From assembly GCA_012513715.1 (NCBI GenBank), contig JAAZBP010000132.1, forward strand, positions 1-34,488: a stretch of 34,488 bases of DNA. Reading direction: 5' to 3'. The notes beneath the pieces were generated by a model. The model searched no databases and was not told the DNA's origin. It worked only from the letters and a program-made list of their open reading frames with translations. This DNA comes from Thermoproteota archaeon (GTDB lineage Archaea > Thermoproteota > Bathyarchaeia > Bathyarchaeales > Bathycorpusculaceae). The position numbers and the translations under genes were made by a program. Below, piece by piece: positions 15,640 through 22,739 of the stretch; the first letter of the stretch is position 1; every line of letters starts with the position of its first letter.

Positions 15640-16011
15640 TTGAGTTTGAAAAGCGAAACCATCTATAGAATCCTTACCCCATACATAGACAAACTCTGTC
15701 AATTTCTACTTAGCGAAGACATAGACTTTGAAGAAGCTTCGATTGAAAGTTTTGCGGACCTTATCTGTCTAAAGACTGAATTAACCATCAGAGAAATGAC
15801 CCATGAACTTAACACCAGAATGCAGAACGGCGAACTAAGTTCTTTACGACAACTTATTTTAGAAAATCCAAAAAACGCCAAGAAAGCTGCACGGTATGCA
15901 TCTAAAATACTCAAACATCGCATACGAAGAATTCTCGAGGAAGAACTCATCCGATCAACAACTTGCTTAGAGAAGAACCCGGGAGGTGAAAAATATGAAC
16001 ACAATAAATGA
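15640..16011 (+). CDS. Hypothetical helical protein, 123 aa
   Basis: TTG at 15640 is 7 nt after AGGAGG and preferred over TTG 15634, which is only 1-2 nt from it. The product is almost all helical and charged (CQFLLSEDIDFEEASIES, EMTHELNTRMQNG) with a basic C-terminus (KKAARYASKILKHRIRRI). This layout is typical of small DNA-binding or dimerisation proteins, but no motif decides it. The final codons overlap the next gene's start. Confidence 0.65.
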   Translation: MSLKSETIYRILTPYIDKLCQFLLSEDIDFEEASIESFADLICLKTELTIREMTHELNTRMQNGELSSLRQLILENPKNAKKAARYASKILKHRIRRILEEELIRSTTCLEKNPGGEKYEHNK

Positions 16012-16306
16012 ATACCCAAGGCCTGGCGACTTAGTTTTTGTAAATGCCACTGATGATGTCCTGATCGCTGTCGGTTCATACGGTATAATCATAGGTGAAG
16101 TTAACGACAAGGAGCAGCAGCAAACAGTGAGCGTTGTCTTCAATTTTACGGTTCCATGGTGGCTGAAAGCAAACGGTGATTCTGAGGTTATAAATGCTTC
16201 CGGAGGACCACAGAGAGGAATTAGAACAGCACTTCTAAAGAGCAGCCAAAAGCTAAGGCGCCAAGAATTTCGTTGCTCTGAAAACTCCACTCAAGTAAAG
16301 CAGTAA
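15995..16306 (+). CDS. Hypothetical beta-barrel-like protein, 103 aa
   Basis: ATG at 15995 lies 5 nt after GGAGGTGA and within the end of the previous gene. The sequence reads as short beta strands (RPGDLVFVNA, VLIAVGSYGIIIGEV, TVSVVFNFTVPWWL), as in SH3-like barrels, followed by a basic tail (SSQKLRRQEFR). The overlap with 15640-16011 indicates one operon. Function is unknown. Confidence 0.65.
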   Translation: MNTINEYPRPGDLVFVNATDDVLIAVGSYGIIIGEVNDKEQQQTVSVVFNFTVPWWLKANGDSEVINASGGPQRGIRTALLKSSQKLRRQEFRCSENSTQVKQ

Positions 16307-16355
16307 GAGTTTGGAAGATTGATCTCAATAAGCGTTAATTTTTGGAGGTGTTGAC

Positions 16356-16748
16356 TTGAATAAACGAGAAGTTTTACAATTGATTGCTAGGTTCAAAATT
16401 GATCGCTGTCCTGACTGCGGCGGTGAAGAAATCCAAGTGCATACTGACAGGTTTTTCATCGTTAATACTACGAAAAAGGAAGCCTATGAGCCCGTAAAAG
16501 AAGCAAATTCAGAAGATGCAGACGTGACGGAAATTGTGTGCAGGAAATGCGGTAGTAGAATTACGGCACTCCAGGATATCATTATCTTCAAAACGGCAAT
16601 TATGGAGCAATTGAAAAATCATCTAAAGCGGCAACCAATAAACAAAGAATTCCTAAACTACGTTGAAATCTTGGAAACAAACCTTCCCTCATGGTTGCAA
16701 TCCAGAACCTTAGACATATCAACCGAGTCGACGCAGCAATTTTCGTAA
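16356..16748 (+). CDS. Zinc-ribbon protein sharing its C-terminal domain with the TBP-like protein
   Basis: TTG at 16356 follows GGAGGTG at 5 nt. Cysteines 18, 21, 62 and 65 form a CPDCGG and CRKCGS zinc ribbon with a long 40-residue insert; classical TFB ribbons have about 15. Residues 83-121 (IMEQLKNHLKRQP, EFLNYVEILE, LPSWLQSRTLD) match residues 128-166 of the TBP-like protein at 2900 almost residue for residue. A structured RNA follows in both cases. A TBP-like and a ribbon protein joined to a common domain suggest two subunits of one transcription or RNA-binding complex. The family of the ribbon itself is not certain. Confidence 0.75.
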   Translation: MNKREVLQLIARFKIDRCPDCGGEEIQVHTDRFFIVNTTKKEAYEPVKEANSEDADVTEIVCRKCGSRITALQDIIIFKTAIMEQLKNHLKRQPINKEFLNYVEILETNLPSWLQSRTLDISTESTQQFS

Positions 16749-17036
16749 GAAATCATAACATGCAACAGAGTATCGTTAATTCCGAGTGGACACTGGCGCC
16801 CTTTTTCTTCAAGGGCAGTTCACTTGATGTTTTCCGGATGGAGCTTTTGGCTCTGTTCGATGAGCTGGTAAACTCTCCTGAAGATGTCAGCGGCTAACGC
16901 CTGCTGACTGCTCCTCAGCTAAGAACTGAGGGGTTGGCTTTCCGCGCCAGCCACTGGAAACATATCCAGTGTATGCGGCAAAGCCGAAATATGGAAAACT
17001 AACTAAGCTTTCCATATTGAGAGGCGTTGATCAACC
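16602..17036 (+). repeat. 436-bp duplicated module, copy B
   Basis: This is the counterpart of 3281-3717: the same C-terminal-domain codons, a spacer of similar length and the structured RNA. The coding part here reads about ten codons further than in copy A before its stop. Confidence 0.8.
16780..17036 (+). ncRNA. Candidate structured RNA, copy B
   Basis: The segment has stems GCCCTT/AAGGGC, GGAGC/GCTCT, GGC/GCC around TAAC inside CAGC/GCTG, CCTCAG/CTGAGG, CACTGG/CCAGTG, CGGC/GCCG with loop AAA, and a long AATATGGAAA/TTTCCATATT. The most conserved stretch is GATGAGCTGGTAAACTCTCC and the bases after it. Compared with copy A, both sides of stems change together at several points while loops drift. 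It begins 31 nt after the zinc-ribbon gene, so it may be released from that mRNA or act as its 3' structure. Confidence 0.7.
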
Positions 17037-17118
17037 AAGATAGTTGAAAACAGCCATCCTCACGAAGCCTTCGTACAAATAATAATCAACTTCTCATTTT
17101 CTCTACCGAGTCATCAAC

Positions 17119-17347
17119 ATGTAAGCATAGCACATACAAGTCATTGTATATGGCGAGGCATATATTAATGGGATAAACAAAAAAATTATCGTGGTCTAGT
17201 AGCCCAATTGTAACTTCACCGATGATGGCTTACTCTTTAATGATTGACTTCACCGTTGATAATTCAACAATCCATCTTCTGAATAAACCGGAATACCTAG
17301 ATGGCTTAATCGGCATCTTAAGCGGTGAATCGGTCAGCTCTCAATAG
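17119..17347 (+). pseudogene. Remnant of a paralogue of the surface protein at 20262
   Basis: The nucleotides match the 3' third of 20262-20969: GCATAGCA, GTCATTGTATATGGCGAGG, CCCAATTGTAACTTCACCG, and the region coding TSPVIANSS and NFTLDSST. Stop codons, small gaps and lost frame show it is dead. It lies between structured RNA copy B and the convergent caspase-like gene. The 82 nt before it hold nothing clear. Confidence 0.75.
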
Positions 17348-17450
17348 TGTTAGCCACTATAAGTAGCCGGATTAAAGTGATATTACATTCAGCTTTGAAG
17401 GAACAGCTTCAACAAAAAAAGAGAGAGGTTTTGCTGTATTTTTGTTTTGC

Positions 17451-20078
17451 TTATGGGTTAGGTAGCGGAGGAAGCACTAGAACTGTATCTAAGTATATGT
17501 CATTGCTATAGTCACCTGAGCTTTGACGGTATACTGCAAAAGAGATATACCTAAAGTTGGTCGCATAGCTCCCGCAGTCAATCCAGTGTGCCCCGCCGGG
17601 ACCCACATAAACGTCGCGAATTGGTTGCCAGCCAGAGTCACTGTAGTAGGAAGCGTACATTCGAAGACGACTTGTATATCCAGAAGAATAGCCATAGATC
17701 CATATGTGCCCGTTTGCAAGATTAGCCCCGCTGTAGCCCATACTGCCTATGATGCCTGCTTGATCGTTTACGTTTACTGCACGCAAGCGTGTGTAACTAC
17801 CATCGGGCTGTGCGCCTGTGAAGCCATTTTGGTTGCTGACTGACCCTGAACCGTATGAGCTAGAGCTGACGTAGGGGGAATGAACAAAGTACTCGTACAA
17901 ACGTATATTGCCATTTCCATATACCGCCATAGTACTATCGGGAAATCCATCGTCATCCCACTGTTGAGTCTCCGTGTTCCACATGGGCCATATTGCGTCA
18001 AAGTTTGTGTAAAGATCGGTTTCTCCGAAACTTCTGCTGTAGCGATTCTGTGAGGCGTAATCCAAAGCTTGGTTGATAGTTATCTCAAAGGAGAGGGCAC
18101 GATAGAGGAAGTCTTGAACCCATAACCAGTATTTTACAGCACTGCCTTCTTGTACGGTCTGGTCAAGAGCCGCCGAACCGTATGGAAAGCCAATGTAACA
18201 GAAGGCACCGTTGTCAGCACCATTAGCACCGCCTGCATAACCAAACAAGCTTATATGATTGTTAGTGTTGAAGTCTTGATAACCCTTCCAATAGACAGTT
18301 CTATGGGTCCATGCATACGGCATTCCTCGTGCACGGTCTGTAGGTTGTCCTTGAGCATCATTAACCATGCCCTGAGGGGGGTCCAATTGATAAGTCCCCA
18401 CAGTAGCGTTTATTCCTGCAGATAAGCAAGTGTTGATAAATACAAAGAATGCTTTTCCGTTGGCTGTTCTAGGGAAAATCTCATTGTCGTAAACGCCATT
18501 TTGGACATTCCACTGCGTCCCATCCCAAGTACCAATGTTATCCTCGAACATGTAATGGAACTCGTTTAGTGTGCCTCCACTGAAGTTAAAGGTATTGCCT
18601 ACGCCATGGTTGAAATCAATAACTGCTGTTTTACTGTAATATTGCTGGCTATTTGTTATATTGTTCAGGATTTGCGCCTTAATCGATCCGGTGCCCTGAT
18701 AGTTACTAGCTGTGTAGCCATCATTTCTGAAATAGTCGCTAATATACTGGGAAAGCTGTCGCTGCAGATTAACCTCGCCCTGAGTTTTACGCGTACTGGA
18801 ACCCAAGCCGGCATCGTATGCCCCTGTGCTTTCAGACCCCCAGACTAGTGCACGCCTAGTTGGTTCAGCACTGACCGCTGAGATAGAAAAGAACATTGTT
18901 GCCGTTAGCAGCAGACATAGAAGCGCTCCACTAATTTTGAAGTGCCGCCTTTTTGCAAAGTTTTTCTTCTTTATCAAGAGCATAGGCACAGTTCCTAGCA
19001 TGATAATAGCGGTAGCAGGTAGCAGCATCTGCATGATTGGTGAGTTTGCTTGTGAGCCTGTTGCTGCCTGATAAGTTAAAGACTTATCGCGTTCGTCATT
19101 AAAACTAGCGACTAATTGAGGATCAATTGTAGATACTCTTTCTTGTATATGGCAGACTTCTTGAGTATCAGCCCATATGTAAACCTCTATACCGTAAACG
19201 TTGCCAGGATAAAACTTGTCCAAACTAACCCAGACATGCCGAATAGGATATAGCGTTAGAGGGTCTTGATCACGCGCAGTTTCTGTGTATATTGGACTTA
19301 TGAAGACTGTTTGTCGAACCATTGCTTGAGTAACATTAAAGTCCTTTACTTCGAACGCATTTTCGCCTGTTCCTATTTTCCATGAAAACTTGGCAGCGGC
19401 TTTCATTGCTATCTCTATTGCTTGGTCTTCAGAAAGGCTGAGGTCTGTGCTTCCAATGTTGTAGATGCTCCAGTTGTCAATGAAATATCCAAGAAAACCA
19501 TCCTGGTAATGTAAAACGACGCATTTGTCGGGAGCTTCAACGCCATTCGCTATGTAAGTCCATCTAAAAGTTGAGGTATTGTCTATTGTAGTTATCTCAA
19601 GTTTTGTGTTTTCGGATATGATGGTTGAATTTTCGTTGGATTTAGTATCTTCTATCATTGAGAGTAGTTCTGTATAGTATTGGCTTTTAGAATAACCCTC
19701 GTATTTATTGAGGATGCTCTTAGTCATTTCAAGTACATCAGAGGTTGTTTTTGCCAAATAGGGGGTTCCTTTGTTTTCAAGAACTTGTATCATTCGTGGT
19801 CGTCCATCAGCGAAAGTATACAGAACATCCATTGTATTCGATGGGGCCTCAAGGCGGTAACGAATAATCTCCTGAGGAATTACTCCTAAGTAGGAATCTG
19901 TTGGATAGATCTGCACAGTAGTATTGTAATCTGCAAGGGTAAGACCGAGAACATCACTTAGAACCGTTAATCCCTTTTGTTGATTCGATACTTCAGCTGC
20001 ATTTACACTAGGCATTAGCGCATAGCTACTCGAACTGATAAGTACTATCAAAGCAAATATCGTTAAAATTTTTCTCAT
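17451..20078 (-). CDS. Large secreted protein: two signal-peptide units with caspase-like peptidase domain
   Basis: ATG at 20078 (MRKILTIFALIV) lies 9 nt after GGAG and begins a clean signal peptide; the upstream start at 20108 would spoil it. In the 875-residue product, residues 1-28 are the signal and about 29-345 a beta-rich extracellular domain. One membrane helix (PIMQMLLPATAIIMLG) and KKKNF follow. A second signal-like helix (about 380-402, ISGALLCLLLTATMFF, ending VSAEP) comes next. It leads into a clan-CD-like peptidase: AVIDFNHGVGN supplies the histidine and FFVFINTCLSAG the cysteine, each after a hydrophobic strand. A beta-sandwich C-terminal region follows. It looks like two separate secreted proteins fused in frame. 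Substrate is unknown; residues 29-345 may act as a propeptide. Confidence 0.75.
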   Translation of the reverse strand: MRKILTIFALIVLISSSSYALMPSVNAAEVSNQQKGLTVLSDVLGLTLADYNTTVQIYPTDSYLGVIPQEIIRYRLEAPSNTMDVLYTFADGRPRMIQVLENKGTPYLAKTTSDVLEMTKSILNKYEGYSKSQYYTELLSMIEDTKSNENSTIISENTKLEITTIDNTSTFRWTYIANGVEAPDKCVVLHYQDGFLGYFIDNWSIYNIGSTDLSLSEDQAIEIAMKAAAKFSWKIGTGENAFEVKDFNVTQAMVRQTVFISPIYTETARDQDPLTLYPIRHVWVSLDKFYPGNVYGIEVYIWADTQEVCHIQERVSTIDPQLVASFNDERDKSLTYQAATGSQANSPIMQMLLPATAIIMLGTVPMLLIKKKNFAKRRHFKISGALLCLLLTATMFFSISAVSAEPTRRALVWGSESTGAYDAGLGSSTRKTQGEVNLQRQLSQYISDYFRNDGYTASNYQGTGSIKAQILNNITNSQQYYSKTAVIDFNHGVGNTFNFSGGTLNEFHYMFEDNIGTWDGTQWNVQNGVYDNEIFPRTANGKAFFVFINTCLSAGINATVGTYQLDPPQGMVNDAQGQPTDRARGMPYAWTHRTVYWKGYQDFNTNNHISLFGYAGGANGADNGAFCYIGFPYGSAALDQTVQEGSAVKYWLWVQDFLYRALSFEITINQALDYASQNRYSRSFGETDLYTNFDAIWPMWNTETQQWDDDGFPDSTMAVYGNGNIRLYEYFVHSPYVSSSSYGSGSVSNQNGFTGAQPDGSYTRLRAVNVNDQAGIIGSMGYSGANLANGHIWIYGYSSGYTSRLRMYASYYSDSGWQPIRDVYVGPGGAHWIDCGSYATNFRYISFAVYRQSSGDYSNDIYLDTVLVLPPLPNP

Positions 20079-20261
20079 TTTCTTTACTCCATATTTTTTG
20101 GAGAGCAATTGCCTGGTCTCTCCAAGTGATTGTTTTCAATCCTTATTGTTTTTAAGCTTTTTAGCAAAGACAGGTTGGCTGCTTTAGTGAAGAGACCTTA
20201 GCAAGTTGTGAAGCCAGTTTGACAAAATTCTTAAGGAGCAAAACACATATATTTAATTAGC

Positions 20262-20969
20262 ATGTCATTTACAAAGACAAAAACCGTTTGTTTAACATTA
20301 ATCGGTCTATTAGCTTTGGGAATACCGCTTGCTAATTTAACAACTGTGACAGGTACAGTTTCAGCCGTTCCCATTGTGAGTGTTGATTCGCCCATCCAAA
20401 ATCACATGTATGAGGAGAGAGAAGTTTGGCTAAATTTTACGATAATCAGACCTGACAGCTGGACTGAACCAACCATAGGAAACCCAATATTACTAAGGAA
20501 TTTAGGAAAAATTACTCATTTAACATACATTGTGGATGGAATAAGAAGTGAGAACGTCACAGTCGATGACAATGACGTCCACACCATCCCCCTAAGCATT
20601 AAAAAAACCTTCAATTTCTCATCTCCGCTGACCGATTTATCAACAGGTGGGCATAGCATACAGGTCATCGTCTATGGCGAGGTATACGTTAGCGGAGGAA
20701 CGCACAAAAACTATGACGACCCAGCTAGCCCAGTTGTAACCTCACCGGTGATAGCTAACTCTTCAATAATTAACTTCACCCTTGACAGTTCAACAAAGCC
20801 ATCTTCCGAACAAAACCACGCAACATCAGCAGACAACTTAATCAGCATTATAAGTGGTGCAGTGATTAGCATCTCAATCCTAACGGCCCTGACCATTTAC
20901 CTAAAAAAACACAAACAGACAAAAGATACACACCTCATTCGAAGCCCACCTGCCGATAATACAATATAG
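20262..20969 (+). CDS. Secreted, membrane-anchored surface protein, 235 aa
   Basis: ATG at 20262 opens a signal peptide (LTLIGLLALGIPLANL, to about residue 36), a beta-rich Ig-like extracellular domain with several N-x-T/S glycosylation sites (NFT, NVT, NFS), a Ser/Thr-rich linker and a C-terminal membrane helix (about 193-213, ISIISGAVISISILTAL) with KKHKQTK. A decayed paralogue lies at 17119-17347. It is divergent from the caspase-like gene and may be its substrate or partner; this is inference from position only. Confidence 0.75.
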   Translation: MSFTKTKTVCLTLIGLLALGIPLANLTTVTGTVSAVPIVSVDSPIQNHMYEEREVWLNFTIIRPDSWTEPTIGNPILLRNLGKITHLTYIVDGIRSENVTVDDNDVHTIPLSIKKTFNFSSPLTDLSTGGHSIQVIVYGEVYVSGGTHKNYDDPASPVVTSPVIANSSIINFTLDSSTKPSSEQNHATSADNLISIISGAVISISILTALTIYLKKHKQTKDTHLIRSPPADNTI

Positions 20970-21023
20970 CACTTCAAAAAGCAAATACGAAACCCCACGC
21001 CAACCTGATGGCCCACCGTCCAT

Positions 21024-21107
21024 GTAAGTGCACTTACCTGCCCCCCTTCCATTATATAATTATTATATTTTTTTGTCCGTTGTTGTTTTTGTAAGTGTAC
21101 TTACTTG
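21024..21107 (+). promoter_or_regulatory. Two-palindrome promoter-like element, copy 2
   Basis: GTAAGTGCACTTAC (21024-21037) is a perfect palindrome. It is followed by CTGCCCCCCTTCC, ATTATATAATTATTATA and a T-run, then GTAAGTGTACTTAC at 21091-21104. The 67-nt spacing between palindromes is the same as at 5396-5479. Both copies follow a membrane-protein gene and precede a GT-rich tract. Confidence 0.65.
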
Positions 21108-21290
21108 TTTGCTTGTTGGTGTTTGGTTGTGTGGTTGTTGGTTGGTTTTCTGCTGCCCAGTTGGTTTGTGCCTCGTTGGTTGTGTGCTGCCTTTGTTTTG
21201 GGGTTGATGTGTTGTAACGGGGTTGTGGCTTTGTCAGGCTGGTTGTTGGTGATGAAGGATGGGTGAATGTGCCCTGTGGTCGGTATGGCG
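21105..21290 (+). other. GT-rich low-complexity tract, copy 2
   Basis: The strand is rich in G and T (repeated ttggt, tggttgtgtggttg). No conserved frame with copy 1 is seen. The following 110 nt up to the tandem operators hold nothing clear. Confidence 0.55.
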
Positions 21291-21401
21291 TCTAAAAGGT
21301 TTTTTGCGTTGAACGCTATTTACAAAGAGCAGCTATAGAATAATACAGGCAACACGGTATACCAAACAATTGCTGGCTTAGATGCCCTGTCCTATTGCTT
21401 C

Positions 21402-21444
21402 ATACACTTCGTTCTAGTGTATCATACACTTTGTTCTAGTGTAT
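21402..21444. promoter_or_regulatory. Tandem palindromic operators before the 21493 gene
   Basis: Two 21-bp units, 22 nt apart, each have arms ATACACT and AGTGTAT around TCGTTCT or TTGTTCT. They differ by one base. Placing one unit per two helical turns suits cooperative binding of dimers on one face of the DNA. The PadR-like product of 21810-22109 is the nearest candidate regulator. Confidence 0.7.
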
Positions 21445-21492
21445 AGCATTAATTACTTCTTTTAGATAATGAGTAGTTTGGTGACTGGTTGA

Positions 21493-21798
21493 ATGACGAA
21501 GAAGCTTTTTATCGTCTATACCCCCCATGGCATCCAATTTGAGGTTAACCCCTTCATAGTCTTAGCGGACAATGAGCAAGAAGCTAAACAGTTAGTCGAG
21601 GATAACGAGGAATACCAAGAAACAGATAATTGGTGCAGAAGACAAAACCAAACGCCACCTTTACCCAAAAAATCTTGGGGACTAATACGGAAGCATACTT
21701 TGAAACCAAAAAAACCCTATCCTGTGGGGATAAGCGAAGTTAAAGAAATCCCCATCAACGACAGCAAAATAGTGTGGAAGGTCCTAAACGTGGAATAA
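21493..21798 (+). CDS. Hypothetical protein, 101 aa, under tandem operators
   Basis: ATG at 21493 lies 8 nt after GGTGA. The product begins with beta strands (KLFIVYTPHGIQFEV, FIVLADNEQEAKQLV) and continues with a charged Trp/Cys segment and a Lys/Pro-rich region (TLKPKKPYP). There are no membrane segments or known motifs. It converges on the PadR-like gene with 11 nt between their ends. The strong operator pair upstream suggests that its expression must be kept low. Confidence 0.6.
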   Translation: MTKKLFIVYTPHGIQFEVNPFIVLADNEQEAKQLVEDNEEYQETDNWCRRQNQTPPLPKKSWGLIRKHTLKPKKPYPVGISEVKEIPINDSKIVWKVLNVE

Positions 21799-21809
21799 CC
21801 CACAAGCCG

Positions 21810-22109
21810 CTAACGCTTTAAGAATTCGATCATTTCCTCAAGGTGGACCGTTCCTGCTTCGGTTATTGAAAATTCTTTAATTACCTGCCCGTCTTTTCGT
21901 GCTTTAGAGCTTTGCGCATGCCCATCTCGTTCCAGAGCCCACAGACAGTAGTAAACCGCACTGTACTTAACTTCCAAGTTGAAAGTCTTCTTTAACTGCT
22001 CCCTCAGTTTAGACGCATACGAAGGTTGAGCAGAGAGGAAATAAAGCACATATGCAGATAGAAATCTCCTATCAACACAGCCTAAAACAGTTGGAAACTT
22101 TTTCCTCAT
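21810..22109 (-). CDS. PadR-like winged-helix regulator
   Basis: ATG at 22109 opens 99 codons. The pattern FLSAYVLYFLSAQPSYASKLREQL, then YSAVYYCLWALERDG, then a wing ending FSITEAGTVHLEEM matches PadR family regulators (hydrophobic helix 1, recognition helix with paired aromatic residues, TEAG after the wing). The C-terminal dimer helix is short. It may control 21493 through the tandem sites at 21402, although it is convergent with that gene. Confidence 0.7.
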   Translation of the reverse strand: MRKKFPTVLGCVDRRFLSAYVLYFLSAQPSYASKLREQLKKTFNLEVKYSAVYYCLWALERDGHAQSSKARKDGQVIKEFSITEAGTVHLEEMIEFLKR

Positions 22110-22199
22110 GCATCCCTGTATGGTTACTGGTGATTAATTAGCTTTTTTATCATTAGTCGGAACATTACAAATTTGAAATTTTATGACCTCTATCGTTGG

Positions 22200-22396
22200 A
22201 CAGTAGAAAGGTCATCAAACATAGAATAAACCAGCAACCCCTCTCTATCAATCAGGCTATACCACCATAATACCAACAAACAAACAGAAAGCAAACAACT
22301 AGACCCAGCAACCCTCACTCCTCAGTAATCAGTAGTAGCATCCAATTCTGCCCCATCACGCTTGCCACTGGAAAAAACACAGAAGAACATACACCA
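22200..22396 (+). other. AC-rich tract, copy 2 of 3
   Basis: A/C-rich sequence similar in places to 27030-27185 (both contain CTCTATC, CAG.CTATACCA and AATACC followed by CAAACA). It carries no convincing gene. The region just before, from 22135, shares ATTAGCTTTTTT and GTCGGAAC with 26920 onward, so the similarity extends over about 300 nt. Confidence 0.55.
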
Positions 22397-22424
22397 TTTT
22401 TTGGGAGGAGAAGCGAGTGGGGGC
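22397..22424 (+). repeat. T6-N12-GAGTGGGGGC motif, copy 2
   Basis: A T-run, GGGAGGAGAAGC, then GAGTGGGGGC, with the same 12-nt spacing as at 6053 and 27186. The frames that cross it on either strand are not conserved with the other copies. Confidence 0.65.
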
Positions 22425-22525
22425 GAATTTTCGCCTTCAGAAGAAGTTGTTTTTCTTCGGTCAGTCCAGTTGACTCATTTGCGTAATCTATTCGTTAAGC
22501 CATTGAATTCAAAAGAACCCTGTTT

Positions 22526-22537
22526 ACGCATCTGCGT
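22526..22537. promoter_or_regulatory. ACGCATCTGCGT palindrome, copy 2 of 4
   Basis: Near-perfect 12-bp palindrome of the ACGCAnnTGCGT class, about 100 nt after the GAGTGGGGGC motif and 200 nt before the gene at 22740. Confidence 0.5.
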
Positions 22538-22739
22538 ACTTACCATTGACTTTTTTGCTTTAAAACATAGAAACCAATCTCTTCGATAGCAATGTAAAGT
22601 TCGCAAGAGCAGGGGACGTTTATAAAATATAAAAAATGATCCTGTTCTGTTACTGCTTTGTTGTTTTTTTAATAAGACCATCTGTAGTGCAAAGTCTAAA
22701 ATACTCAAACGAGTAAGCTATCCTATCGGCGACTAATTG

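Noticed and set aside
16780-17036. Structured RNA as a group I or II intron, SRP RNA or RNase P RNA
   Set aside because: The conserved catalytic or signature segments of these families are not visible, and the copies are not flanked by exons of one gene.
17523-19071. Several plus-strand frames of 80-106 codons within the large secreted protein gene
   Set aside because: They are antisense shadows of a long, well-composed reading frame with signal peptides and conserved motifs.
22362-22708. Overlapping frames of about 75 codons on both strands around the GAGTGGGGGC motif
   Set aside because: They cross a repeated non-coding element, lack ribosome sites and have no counterpart at the other two copies.
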